Of a stretch of DNA of 64,000 nt, positions 49,851-58,555 are shown one piece after another. The notes under the pieces were generated by a model that was given only the letters and a program-made list of their open reading frames with translations, did no database searches and was not told where the DNA came from. The translations under genes were made by a program, and so were the position numbers. The stretch is from Sphingomonas sp. QA11 (GTDB lineage Bacteria > Pseudomonadota > Alphaproteobacteria > Sphingomonadales > Sphingomonadaceae). Position 1 is the first letter of the stretch. Each line of letters begins with the position of its first letter. The DNA is taken from assembly GCF_028473665.1 (NCBI RefSeq), contig NZ_CP098774.1, positions 2,294,001 through 2,358,000 on the forward strand, read 5' to 3'.

Positions 49851-50534
49851 ATGAAGCTGTTGCGTATTCTTTGTGCGTCCGCCGTGGCGATGGGCACTTT
49901 CTCCGCCGTCCCAGCTTCGGCCCAGTTCTTCCTGGCCGAGCCGGACATGAAAGCCGAGGCGGTGCGCGGCCACGAAACCGGCCTGGGCCAGGCGCTCCCG
50001 GGCGCGACCGAGGCGGAACAGCGCGCGGCGCTGGTATGGAACATGCGTGCGGCGCTCAACGTCGCGGCGCTGCAATGCCAGTTCGAACCGAGCCTGCTGA
50101 CGCAGGCCAATTACAATGTGATCCTGCTCAATCATGATGACGAGCTCAAAAGGTCCTACGATACGCTGACCAAATATTTCGTGCGTACGGCCAAGACCCC
50201 CAAGGCCGGCCAGCTGGCGCTCGACCAGTTCGGTACGCGGACCTATTCCGGCTTCACCACGGTCGCCGCCCAATATGGCTTCTGCCAGACGGCGGCGTCG
50301 ATCGCTCGGGAAGCGATCTTCCTGCCGCGTGGCTCCTTCTACCAGATCGCCGAGAACCGCACGCGCGAATTGCGCAAGAGCCTGATCCCGAGCGGCGAGC
50401 AGCGCTATCCGCGTGGCATGCTATATGCGCGCCAGGCCGGCACCCTGCCCCGGTTCGACGATCTGTGCTGGGACAAGAAGGGCAATTGGGTCGCGAAGAA
50501 ATGCGGCGCCTTCCAGCTCAGCTCCATCAACTAG
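49851..50534 (+). CDS. Secreted protein of unknown function
   Basis: A 227-residue protein with a signal peptide ending at ASAQ (about residue 25). The mature part has four cysteines (LQCQFEPSLL, YGFCQTAAS, DLCWDKKGNW and KKCGAFQ), which could form two disulfides. It is mainly helical (TEAEQRAALVWNMRAALNVAALQC). The family looks restricted to sphingomonads as far as I can recall. AGAGGCGATC lies upstream of the ATG. No function can be assigned. Confidence 0.8.
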   Translation: MKLLRILCASAVAMGTFSAVPASAQFFLAEPDMKAEAVRGHETGLGQALPGATEAEQRAALVWNMRAALNVAALQCQFEPSLLTQANYNVILLNHDDELKRSYDTLTKYFVRTAKTPKAGQLALDQFGTRTYSGFTTVAAQYGFCQTAASIAREAIFLPRGSFYQIAENRTRELRKSLIPSGEQRYPRGMLYARQAGTLPRFDDLCWDKKGNWVAKKCGAFQLSSIN

Positions 50535-50558
50535 GACCCGGGCGCTAGTCCGGGCGCC

Positions 50559-51191
50559 CTACCGCAACCCGAGAGCCTTGTGCGCCTGCAACGTCAGGCG
50601 CCAATGGGGACGCGCGAGGACAAAATCGATCGCGGCCGCCTGATTTTCCACCTGCCGGGCGTCGTCCATTGGCTGGACTAGGAAATGGCAGAAATCCCAG
50701 TCTTCGATCGCCGCAACGTCAGTACCCGCCTGCGGCCAGACCAGCTTGAGCTCGTCGCCTGATTTCTGCACTACCACACTGCCTGCCTTGGGGCTGATGC
50801 AGACCCAGTCGATGCCGGGATGCGCGGCGATCGTGCCGTTGCTCTCGATGGCAATGACGAAGCCCGCGGCATGGAGCGCCTCGACCAGCCCATCATCCAC
50901 TTGGAGCATTGGCTCGCCGCCAGTCAGCACGACAAAACGCTCGGCCGTGCCCTCGCCCCAATGACTCGACACCGCCGCCGCCAGCGCCGCGGCATCGGCG
51001 AACTTGCCCCCACCGGCGCCATCGATGCCGACAAAATCGGTATCGCAGAAGCGGCAGATCGCGGCCTCGCGATCCTGCTCCCGTCCCGACCAGAGGTTGC
51101 AGCCGGCAAAACGCACGAACACCGCGCGTCGGCCGGCATTCACGCCCTCCCCCTGCAGGGTGAGGAACATCTCCTTGACCGCATAGCTCAT
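50559..51191 (-). CDS. queE: 7-carboxy-7-deazaguanine synthase
   Basis: A radical SAM enzyme of queuosine synthesis that turns 6-carboxytetrahydropterin into 7-carboxy-7-deazaguanine. The 210-residue protein carries the variant cluster motif C-x14-C-x2-C (CNLWSGREQDREAAICRFC), as in the Burkholderia type, rather than the standard Cx3Cx2C. LTLQGEGVNAGRRAVFVRFAG and VLTGGEPMLQVD are also present. The start ATG 51191 lies 10 bp after the queC stop, so queC-queE is an operon. Confidence 0.95.
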   Translation of the reverse strand: MSYAVKEMFLTLQGEGVNAGRRAVFVRFAGCNLWSGREQDREAAICRFCDTDFVGIDGAGGGKFADAAALAAAVSSHWGEGTAERFVVLTGGEPMLQVDDGLVEALHAAGFVIAIESNGTIAAHPGIDWVCISPKAGSVVVQKSGDELKLVWPQAGTDVAAIEDWDFCHFLVQPMDDARQVENQAAAIDFVLARPHWRLTLQAHKALGLR

Positions 51192-51201
51192 CGCCGAAAT
51201 C

Positions 51202-51891
51202 TCAGAGCAGTTCGGCGTAGCGTGTCGGATCGGGAATACCCGCTTCCTCGAAGCCCTTGGCGCGCAAGCGGCAGCTGTCGCACAGCCCGCAATGCACGCC
51301 GCCCGGCGCCGGATCATAACAGGACCAGCTGAGCCCCGCATCGAGCCCGAGGCGTGCCGCCTCGCGTACGATATCGGCCTTGGTCATGTGCTGGAGTGGG
51401 GCATGGATGCGGAAAGGATGGCCCTCCACCCCTGCCTTGGTCGCGACCTCGGCCAGTCTTTCGAATTCGGCGATGAATTCGGGACGGCAGTCGGGATAGC
51501 CCGAATAATCGAGCGCATTGACGCCGATATAGAGGTCGCGCGCACCGGTCGCCTCGGCCCAGCCCAGCGCCAGGCTGAGGAAGATCGTGTTGCGCGCCGG
51601 AACATAGGTGACGGGAATGCCTTCCTCAACGCCGGTTTTTGGCACCGCGATGTCGGAGGTGAGCGCTGAACCGCCGAATGCCGAGAGATCCAGCGGCAGG
51701 ACGATATGGCGCTCCGCGTCGAGGAGCTTGGCGATGCGTCGCGCAGCCGCCAGTTCGAGCCGGTGCCGCTGGTTATAATCCACCGAAAGGGCGAGCAAGC
51801 GATGGCCATCCTCGCGTGCACGCGCCGCCGCCACCATCGAATCCAGGCCGCCCGACACCAGGGCGACCGCCAGGGTCGTTGAATTTGTCAT
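51202..51891 (-). CDS. queC: 7-cyano-7-deazaguanine synthase
   Basis: An ATP-dependent enzyme that makes preQ0 from 7-carboxy-7-deazaguanine and ammonia. The 229-residue protein has the PP-loop VSGGLDSMV near residue 13, [12 protein letters not shown], and the zinc site [17 protein letters not shown] near the C-terminus. The start [11 protein letters not shown] at 51891 fits the family length. It is the first gene of queC-queE. Confidence 0.96.
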   Translation of the reverse strand: MTNSTTLAVALVSGGLDSMVAAARAREDGHRLLALSVDYNQRHRLELAAARRIAKLLDAERHIVLPLDLSAFGGSALTSDIAVPKTGVEEGIPVTYVPARNTIFLSLALGWAEATGARDLYIGVNALDYSGYPDCRPEFIAEFERLAEVATKAGVEGHPFRIHAPLQHMTKADIVREAARLGLDAGLSWSCYDPAPGGVHCGLCDSCRLRAKGFEEAGIPDPTRYAELL

Positions 51892-51948
51892 GATGGGGCG
51901 AGAGTTAGGGCCTGAGGCGCCGATCCGCAATCCCGCCTGTCCCCCAAC

Positions 51949-51976
51949 AAAAAAACGGGCCGCCCTTGAGCGACCC
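51949..51976 (-). terminator. Intrinsic terminator for the 52063-52494 gene
   Basis: On the minus strand GGGTCGC (51976-51970), loop TCAAGG, GCGGCCC (51963-51957), then G and a run of seven T interrupted once. It lies between the DUF3617-like gene and queC. Confidence 0.8.
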
Positions 51977-52062
51977 AGGGATGCTCCTCAGAGCGACTAG
52001 GGAGAAAACCGTGCCCAAGAATGACACGAACCTTTTGTTAGCATGACGCGGTAACCAACGCG

Positions 52063-52494
52063 TTAATGCCCGGCGCCCCGCGGCGCGCAAGCACCCGTCC
52101 GGCGCGCTTCGTAGTCGAGGTCGAAAGGGGCGCCACCCGCAATGCCCTGAGTCTGCAGGTGCAGCAGGCGCGGTGTCTCGAGCGAGAGGGTGGTTCGGCC
52201 ATGGCCCGAACCCGGGCATGTATAATGGACCGTGGCGCTCTCCGGCGTGTCGTCAATCACGAAGCGCGAGCATTGCACGCCGACATGGCCGACCTGTAAC
52301 AGCACCGCCGGGTCCGACACGCAAAGCGATCGCGCCGGGGCGGTAGAACCTGCTTCCCTGAGCTGCCATTGCCCCGTCTCGATGTGCGCCAGCACCGTAA
52401 GCTGCGGCGCACGCGCGGGTGCGGCTGTACCGAGGGCCGCCGCAAGGAGCAGTCCGGCCACCATGCGCCGGGCGATACGCTGAACATCGAACAT
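52063..52494 (-). CDS. Secreted DUF3617-like protein
   Basis: A 143-residue secreted protein. The signal ends near APARA (about residue 28). The mature part resembles DUF3617: GQWQLREAGSTAPARSLCVSDPAVLLQ, QCSRFVIDDTPESATVHYTCPGSGHGRTTLSLETPRLLHLQTQGIAGG, and a last Cys in ARRTGAC, four cysteines in all. The role is unknown; relatives are periplasmic. It appears to be a single-gene unit ended by the terminator at 51949-51976. Confidence 0.78.
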   Translation of the reverse strand: MFDVQRIARRMVAGLLLAAALGTAAPARAPQLTVLAHIETGQWQLREAGSTAPARSLCVSDPAVLLQVGHVGVQCSRFVIDDTPESATVHYTCPGSGHGRTTLSLETPRLLHLQTQGIAGGAPFDLDYEARRTGACAPRGAGH

Positions 52495-52587
52495 CTAGAA
52501 CCTCGCTCGCCACAGGTGCCCCCTCAGGGCATCAAGCCAGCGACCCGCATCATGTCTGCCGCAGTTGCGAACGAGATTCAACAATGT

Positions 52588-53499
52588 TCAGGCAGCGTAA
52601 TGATCGGCCACGGGCACGGGAAATTTGCGTGCGCAAAAAGCGCAATCAACCACGATCATGCCGTTCTCGTCCGCCATGGAGCGCTGCTCCTCCGCGGGAA
52701 ATTTCGACAGGACCGAGGCGATATAGTCGGGCGAGCAGCGGCAGCCGCGCACGAGCGACGCGGTTGGCAGCAGCCGCACCTCATCCTCCTCGTTGAATAG
52801 CCGCCACACCAGGGCATCGAGCGGAATGGTCGAATCGGCCAGTTCGTCGGCCCCCATGGTCTGGCCGATCACCGCGACATGCTCCCATTCCGGGTGATCG
52901 AGCCGGGTATGCAGGCGTTCGCGGCCATCCTCGCCCTCGGGCAAATGCTGGAGGAACAGTCCACCCGCGACATGATGGCCGTCGGCCCCGCGCGCGATGC
53001 CGACGCGGACAAGGGTCGGAATCTGCTCCGACTGGATGAAATAATTCTGCGCCGCCTCGGCAAGGGTCGCGCCATCGAGCGGCACGATACCCTGATAACG
53101 CTCCTTGGTAGCCACCTGGTCGAAGGTGATCGCGAGATAGCCCTGGCCGAACAGCGCGAACAGGGTTGGATCCTGAGGCCCTTCAGCGAGCCTCTCCTCG
53201 TCGAACTGGACATAGCCGCGCAGTTCGCCGCCGCGATAGTCGCAGACCAGCAGCTTCACGACGCCGCCGTCGGTCTGGGCCTGGAGAGTGAGCTGGCCGC
53301 CCGCATCCTTCAGGGTGGACCCGATCAGCGCGGCGAGCGTCAACGCCTCGGCAAGCAAAGCCTCGATCGCCGGCGGATAGGCGTGCGCCGCGAGGATCTC
53401 GTCGAGCACCGGGCCAAGCCGCACGATCCGGCCACGCGCATGGCGCGCCGGAATGGTGAAACCGAGCGCGCGGTCGAGATCGGTATTGGGTGTTTCCAT
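52588..53499 (-). CDS. hslO: Redox-activated chaperonin Hsp33
   Basis: A 303-residue holdase activated by oxidation. The C-terminal zinc and redox switch reads CRC (VRGCRCSPDYIASVL) and CAFC (VVDCAFCARKF). The N-terminal domain begins DRALGFTIPARHARGRIVRLGPVLDEIL. It follows argF in the same direction, with repeat family B (53509-53585) in between, so it may be read from the arg promoter. Confidence 0.95.
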   Translation of the reverse strand: METPNTDLDRALGFTIPARHARGRIVRLGPVLDEILAAHAYPPAIEALLAEALTLAALIGSTLKDAGGQLTLQAQTDGGVVKLLVCDYRGGELRGYVQFDEERLAEGPQDPTLFALFGQGYLAITFDQVATKERYQGIVPLDGATLAEAAQNYFIQSEQIPTLVRVGIARGADGHHVAGGLFLQHLPEGEDGRERLHTRLDHPEWEHVAVIGQTMGADELADSTIPLDALVWRLFNEEDEVRLLPTASLVRGCRCSPDYIASVLSKFPAEEQRSMADENGMIVVDCAFCARKFPVPVADHYAA

Positions 53500-53508
53500 C
53501 GGGCAAAT

Positions 53509-53585
53509 CCGTTCGGTGAGCCTGTCGAAGCCCTGTCCTTCCGTCGACGGGAAGAACAGCCCTTCGACAAGCTCAGGGCGAACGG
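53509..53585. repeat. Dispersed palindromic repeat, family B (copy 2)
   Basis: CCGTTCGGTGAGCCTGTCGA at the left and CTTCGACAAGCTCAGGGCGA at the right, ending in ACGG, give a 77-bp palindrome with a short central TTCCGTCGACGGGAA. It lies between argF and hslO, ten bases before the hslO start codon, and would form a hairpin in that leader. It is related to 2878-3002. Confidence 0.85.
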
Positions 53586-53631
53586 GTTTCCTTGTCAGCC
53601 AAAAGATAGGGCACGAAATGGCCCGTACAAC

Positions 53632-54555
53632 TCAGCCGATCTGGCCGAAGCACCAACGCAGGATCGATTTCTGGGCGTGGAGACGATTCTCCGCCTCTTC
53701 CCAGATCAGCGATTGCGGGCCGTCGATCACCGCGGAGACGACTTCTTCCTCACGGTGGGCCGGCAGGCAATGGAGAAACTTCGCCTCGGGCCTGGCCATC
53801 TCCATCAGCGCCTCGGTGACCTGATAGGGCATCATTGCCGCAAGCTTGGTCTCGGCATGAAGCTGGCCCATGGAAATCCAGGTGTCGGTCACGACGATGT
53901 CGGCCCCCTCGACCGCCTCGCGCGGATCGGCGACGACCCGGGCACGACCGTTGGCGCGGGCGATCATATCCTCATCGGGCTGGAACCCTTGCGGACAGGC
54001 GGCCACGACGTCGAAATGCAGCAGCGACGCTGCCTCGACGAACGAGGTGAGGACGTTGTTGCCGTCGCCCAGCCAGGCGACCTTGAGCCCGGGGAGCGAC
54101 TTGCCGCTTTCGATGATCGTCAGCAGATCGGCGACGATCTGGCAGGGATGCGATGCATCGGTCAGCCCGTTGATGACGGGCACGCTGGCGTGCGCCGCCA
54201 TTTCCTCTACCTTCGCATGATCGTCGGTGCGGATCATGATCGCGTCGCAATAGCCCGACAGGACGCGCGCGGTGTCGGCAACCGTCTCGCCGCGGCCAAG
54301 CTGCGTCGTGCCGGCGTCCATGACGACCGAGCTGCCGCCCAGCTGGCGAATCGCCATGTCGAAAGACACGCGGGTTCGGGTCGAGTTCTTTTCGAACACC
54401 ATTGCCAGCGCATGACCGGCGAGCGGCGCGTCAGCGTCCGCCCTGCCTTTCGGCCAGCCGGCGCGAGCTGCCTTGCGATCAAGCGCGTCAGCGAGGATCG
54501 CGGCGATGCCGTCCGCGCCCGCGTCGGACAGGTCGACGAAATGGCGCACGGCCAC
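53632..54555 (-). CDS. argF: Ornithine carbamoyltransferase
   Basis: This enzyme makes citrulline from ornithine and carbamoyl phosphate. The 307-residue protein has the carbamoyl phosphate motif [15 protein letters not shown], the domain-linking [27 protein letters not shown] and [13 protein letters not shown] with the ornithine-side Cys. I chose GTG 54555 ([11 protein letters not shown]), one base after the argD stop; ATG 54579 would overlap argD by 23 bases. argD-argF form an operon. Confidence 0.95.
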   Translation of the reverse strand: MAVRHFVDLSDAGADGIAAILADALDRKAARAGWPKGRADADAPLAGHALAMVFEKNSTRTRVSFDMAIRQLGGSSVVMDAGTTQLGRGETVADTARVLSGYCDAIMIRTDDHAKVEEMAAHASVPVINGLTDASHPCQIVADLLTIIESGKSLPGLKVAWLGDGNNVLTSFVEAASLLHFDVVAACPQGFQPDEDMIARANGRARVVADPREAVEGADIVVTDTWISMGQLHAETKLAAMMPYQVTEALMEMARPEAKFLHCLPAHREEEVVSAVIDGPQSLIWEEAENRLHAQKSILRWCFGQIG

Positions 54556-54556
54556 T

Positions 54557-55747
54557 CTAGTCGTCGCTGGCGGGTACATAGACCCGCGCCGCCTCGGACA
54601 GCTTCTCGATGCACTCGGCGATATGACTCTCGTCGATCACCAATGGCGGCAGGATCCGCACGACATTCTCGCCGGCAGCGACGGTCAGAAGGCCGTGATT
54701 GTCGCGGCAATGCGCAACGAAGCGCCGGCTGTCGGATTTGAGCTTGATGCCGAGCATCAGCCCCTTGCCACGCACGCTGTCGAACAGATGATCGTGATTG
54801 GGGATCATCTGCTCAAGGCCGGCGCGCAGTCGGTCGCCCATCGCAGTCACATGTTCAAGGAAGTCCGGCTCCAGGATCACGTCGAGCACTGCCTCTCCCG
54901 CCGCCATGGCGAGCGGGTTGCCGCCATAGGTCGAGCCGTGCGTGCCGATCACCATGCCCTTGGCCGCTTCCTCGGTTGCCAGGCAGGCGCCAAGCGGGAA
55001 GCCGCCACCAATGCCCTTGGCGACCGCGATGATGTCAGGCGTAACGCCGTAGAGTTCGTGCGCGAACAACTTGCCCGTGCGGCCATAGCCCGCCTGGACC
55101 TCGTCGAGCACCAGCAGCAGGCCATGCTCGTCGCACGCCTTGCGCAGGCCCTGGAGGAATTCCTCGCTCGCCGGACGAATGCCGCCTTCGCCCTGGATCG
55201 GCTCGACCAGGAAACCGGCGGTATTGTCATCGATCAGCGCCAGCGCACCGGCGAGATCGTTGAACGTCGCGTAGGCGAAGCCCGGCAGCAGCGGCTCGAA
55301 ACCGTCGCGCATCTTCGGCTGGTTCGTCGCGCTGATCGTGCCGAGCGTGCGGCCGTGAAATGCCGTATCGAAGGTGATCAGCGTGTGCCGCTGCGGATTG
55401 CCGTTGGCATGATGATACCGCCGCGCGGTCTTGATCGCGCATTCGACCGCCTCGGCGCCCGAATTGGTGAAGAACACCGTATCGGCGAAGCTTGCGTCGA
55501 TCAGCCGCTGCGCGAAATGCTCGCCCTGCGGGCTGCCATACAGGTTCGACACATGCATCAGGGTCGCGGCCTGATCGGCGATCGCCTTCACCAGCCTGGG
55601 ATGACCATGGCCGAGTGCATTGACCGCGATGCCGCTGGCGAAATCGAGATAGCGTTCGCCCTGCTCCCCGATCAGGTAGCAGCCCTCGCCTCGAACCGGC
55701 CGCACCCCGCAGCGGGGATAGACGGGCATGAGTGGGGTGATGGGCAC
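54557..55747 (-). CDS. argD: Acetylornithine aminotransferase
   Basis: A 396-residue PLP enzyme that transaminates N-acetylglutamate semialdehyde in arginine synthesis. [70 protein letters not shown] and the Schiff-base Lys in [16 protein letters not shown] are all present. The start is GTG 55747 with GAGGAGA seven to twelve bases upstream. A strong terminator lies immediately before (55764-55791), so argD-argF must be started by a promoter in the preceding leader or by readthrough. Confidence 0.95.
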   Translation of the reverse strand: MPITPLMPVYPRCGVRPVRGEGCYLIGEQGERYLDFASGIAVNALGHGHPRLVKAIADQAATLMHVSNLYGSPQGEHFAQRLIDASFADTVFFTNSGAEAVECAIKTARRYHHANGNPQRHTLITFDTAFHGRTLGTISATNQPKMRDGFEPLLPGFAYATFNDLAGALALIDDNTAGFLVEPIQGEGGIRPASEEFLQGLRKACDEHGLLLVLDEVQAGYGRTGKLFAHELYGVTPDIIAVAKGIGGGFPLGACLATEEAAKGMVIGTHGSTYGGNPLAMAAGEAVLDVILEPDFLEHVTAMGDRLRAGLEQMIPNHDHLFDSVRGKGLMLGIKLKSDSRRFVAHCRDNHGLLTVAAGENVVRILPPLVIDESHIAECIEKLSEAARVYVPASDD

Positions 55748-55763
55748 CGCAGGTCTCCTCAAC

Positions 55764-55791
55764 AGAAAAGGGCGGCCCAGCCGGGCCGCCC
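55764..55791 (-). terminator. Strong intrinsic terminator just upstream of argD
   Basis: On the minus strand GGGCGGCCC (55791-55783), loop GGCT, GGGCCGCCC (55778-55770), then TTTTC. The T-run ends only about 18 bases before the argD start codon. It can end transcription from the monooxygenase-like gene (stop at 55869) or act as an argD leader element. Confidence 0.88.
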
Positions 55792-55868
55792 GGAGCGGGT
55801 GTTTACGAGGCAGCGGCCCCCCGCGTCAATATGAAGGTCCGGGCACGTCGAAACTGCGCCCGACACCG

Positions 55869-57272
55869 TCAATCGCCGGTCAGGATGCGGTCCACGAGTT
55901 GCTTCACCGTGGGCACGAACCCGTTCGAATAGAACGGATCACTCTTGAAATTATACGCGCCGTGCCCGGCGAACATCAGATTCTGGTCGATCGGCCCGCC
56001 ATGGGCGATGTCCTGAAGCGTCTTCTGGATGCAGAAGCTGCGCGGATCGGCGAGGCGACCAGTCGAATTGGTTTCGCTGTCAGCCCAGGACGAGAAGGCG
56101 CACTGGCTGAGACAGCCCATGCAATCGGCCTGGTCCTTGCGGATCACGCTCTTCTCCTCGGGCGTGACGAAGACGAGCGTGTTGTCGGGAGTCTTCAGCG
56201 CGTCGGTGAAACCGTCGCCGAACCATTGACGGGCGCGGAGCAGGTCGTTGCGCGTCACCCAGAAATTCTTGCCCTTCACACCCACGTCGAGTTGGAAGAC
56301 GTGATCGCCAGCCTCCTGGGTGGAAAAGGCGATCTGGCGTTCTGACCGCGCCTCGAGCGAGCGCAGGAAGGGATTGCGGACCGCGCTTGAATAGAAACCG
56401 GTGGGCGAGAAGCGGTGAAGCAGGACCTCGCCTTCCTCGATGTTGGTGAGCTTGGCCTTCCAGCCTTCGGGAATCGGGCTTTCCTGAGTCAGTAGCGGGC
56501 GCGTGCCGAACTGGAAGGCGATGCTGCCGAGTTCCGGATTGTCGATCCAGTTGTTCCAATCGCGCAGATACCAGACGCCGCCGGCCATGATGATCGGCAC
56601 GTCATCGGATATGCCACCTTCGCGCATCGTCTCGCGCAACGCCTTCACGCGGGGATAGGGATCCTCGGGTTTCAGCGGGTCCTCGGCATTGGACAGGCCG
56701 TTATGACCCCCGGCGAGCCAGGGGTCCTCATAGACCACCGCAGCGAGCCAGTCCGCGGCCTTGGAATAAGCCCGCTTCCACAGCGCGCGGAAGGCGCGGC
56801 CGGAGCTGATGATAGGCAGATAGTTGACGTTATAGGACGCCGCGATCTCCGACAGCTTGTACGGCATGCCGGCGCCGCAGGTGACGCCCGCGACCATGCC
56901 GCGAGTCCGCTCCAGCACGCCGTGAAGGATGCGCTGGGCACCGCCCATTTCCCACAGCACATTGATGTTGATCGCGCCCTTGCCACCAGCGATGTCGAAC
57001 GCGCGCCTGACCTGCTGCACCGCCCCCTCGATCGCATATTCGATCAGTTCCTCGTGCCGCTCGCGACGGTTGAGCGCCCGATACACCTGCGGAATGATCT
57101 TGCCGTCGGGATCGTAGCTGTCGGCGTTGACGGCGGACACGGTACCGATACCACCGGCCGCCGCCCAGGCGCCGGCTGAAGCGTGGTTGGTCGCGGCGAC
57201 GCCTTTTCCGCCCTCCACCAGCGGCCAGACTTCCTGGCCGTTATAGATGATGGGCTTAAGACCTTTGAACAC
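55869..57272 (-). CDS. Nitronate monooxygenase-like flavoprotein with C-terminal cysteine cluster
   Basis: A 467-residue member of the 2-nitropropane dioxygenase/enoyl reductase flavin family. The FMN barrel shows INVLWEMGGAQRI, VTCGAGMPYKLSE and PIIMAGGVWYLRDWNNWID with GSIAFQFGTRPLLTQE. The C-terminal third adds DCMGCLSQC (Cys384, 387, 391) and Cys414, a C-x2-C-x3-C-x22-C arrangement that could bind an Fe-S cluster and is not part of the simple family. The substrate is unknown. It forms its own unit, ended by the terminator before argD. Confidence 0.85.
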   Translation of the reverse strand: MFKGLKPIIYNGQEVWPLVEGGKGVAATNHASAGAWAAAGGIGTVSAVNADSYDPDGKIIPQVYRALNRRERHEELIEYAIEGAVQQVRRAFDIAGGKGAININVLWEMGGAQRILHGVLERTRGMVAGVTCGAGMPYKLSEIAASYNVNYLPIISSGRAFRALWKRAYSKAADWLAAVVYEDPWLAGGHNGLSNAEDPLKPEDPYPRVKALRETMREGGISDDVPIIMAGGVWYLRDWNNWIDNPELGSIAFQFGTRPLLTQESPIPEGWKAKLTNIEEGEVLLHRFSPTGFYSSAVRNPFLRSLEARSERQIAFSTQEAGDHVFQLDVGVKGKNFWVTRNDLLRARQWFGDGFTDALKTPDNTLVFVTPEEKSVIRKDQADCMGCLSQCAFSSWADSETNSTGRLADPRSFCIQKTLQDIAHGGPIDQNLMFAGHGAYNFKSDPFYSNGFVPTVKQLVDRILTGD

Positions 57273-57338
57273 ACGACCTCCGACTTTAACTTACGTTCGA
57301 TATAGCGTTTGGGTTGCGCTTAGCGAGAAAATTGCGAC

Positions 57339-58475
57339 TCAGGCCAGGGTCCCTGGCCTGCCCATCGCCTCTTCGTAGAGCGCAGCATAGCGGGCGATCA
57401 TCACGCCCTCATCATAGTCCGCCACCGCCTTTGCCCTGTTTCGGGACCCGACAAAGGCACGGGCGGCAGGCGGGCATCCGGCAAGCGCCTGAAGCGAATC
57501 CCGCAGCCGGACTTCGGTCCGATCGACGATATAAGCGTCGTTCTCGGGCGCTACCATGTGGGGGATATCCCCCACCTTCGGCGCCGCGATCGGCAGCCCC
57601 GCCGCCATCCCCTCGATGACGGCGATCGGGAACTGTTCGCTCTTCGACGAGAGCGCGAGGATGTCGAACAGGCCGATATAGCGATGCGGCTCCGTCAGGA
57701 AGCCGGGCAGATGGAGCCGGTCCTCCATGCCCATCGCCTCCGCCGTGTCCATGATCCGCTCTCGCTCGGGCCCCTCTCCGACAATCACCAGCCGCACGCG
57801 CGACGATACGCCGCCGACCGCGCGGACCAGGGCAGGAAGGTCCTTCACCTCGCGCAGGCCGGCAAGCGTGCCGATCACGACCTCGCCAGGTTTGCGACGG
57901 AAGCCGGGAATCGCCTTCGGATCGGGCTTCCCCGCATAGAGCGCCGTGTCGATGCCATTAGGGATGCGGTGGATACGCTCCGGCGGCTGCTTCCAGCTGC
58001 GCAGGGCAATCTTCTCCAGCGTCTGCGACGGCACGACCAGCGCGTACACAGCCGGCAGCGCTAGACGCCGATACATGTTTCGCTCGATCTTCAGTCCGCT
58101 CGCCTCATCGGCGTTGAACCCATCCTCATGATGGACCAGCGGCGGCATGCCCTTCGAAAAGACACGCCGCGCCATCACACCGTCCACCGCGCCCCAATTA
58201 TAGGTCAGCACCAGGTCGAAACGCCGCATGAACTTCGCCAGCGCCTCGTAGCGCGAGACCGAAGGCTTGCCGGTCAACGGCGGCGGATCCTGCGCGATCT
58301 CGTATCTGATTCCCCCGGCGATCGCGTCGCGCGCGCCAAGCTGGTCGGGCATGCCGGAGACGATGGTGTGCCGCGCGCGTTCGCCGAACGCGTTCATCAG
58401 GCGAACCGCCCGCGCCTCCTTGCCGCCCAGGCTGAAGGTCGAATGGAGGTGCAGGATGTTGATGGGCTGCGGCAT
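57339..58475 (-). CDS. Glycosyltransferase family 4
   Basis: A 378-residue GT4 enzyme of the retaining GT-B type. LHLHSTFSLGGKEARAVRLMNAF at the N-terminus, RIHRIPNGIDTALY, GTLAGLREVKDLPALVRAV, and the E-x7-E segment SSKSEQFPIAVIEGMAAGLPIAAPKVGDIP are typical. Such enzymes build lipopolysaccharide or exopolysaccharide. It is 81 bp after the GH130 gene in the same direction. The sugar is not identifiable. Confidence 0.92.
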   Translation of the reverse strand: MPQPINILHLHSTFSLGGKEARAVRLMNAFGERARHTIVSGMPDQLGARDAIAGGIRYEIAQDPPPLTGKPSVSRYEALAKFMRRFDLVLTYNWGAVDGVMARRVFSKGMPPLVHHEDGFNADEASGLKIERNMYRRLALPAVYALVVPSQTLEKIALRSWKQPPERIHRIPNGIDTALYAGKPDPKAIPGFRRKPGEVVIGTLAGLREVKDLPALVRAVGGVSSRVRLVIVGEGPERERIMDTAEAMGMEDRLHLPGFLTEPHRYIGLFDILALSSKSEQFPIAVIEGMAAGLPIAAPKVGDIPHMVAPENDAYIVDRTEVRLRDSLQALAGCPPAARAFVGSRNRAKAVADYDEGVMIARYAALYEEAMGRPGTLA

Positions 58476-58555
58476 CGGGAGGGTGCGTTAGCGGGAAAAG
58501 ATTGGTGCGTCATTACTGAGTACCATCCTGCCCGCCTCCCGAAGGCGGGATGGGA

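Noticed and set aside
52879..54741. A 620-codon plus-strand open frame opposite hslO and argF
   Set aside because: Antisense shadow; both minus-strand genes carry full family signatures.
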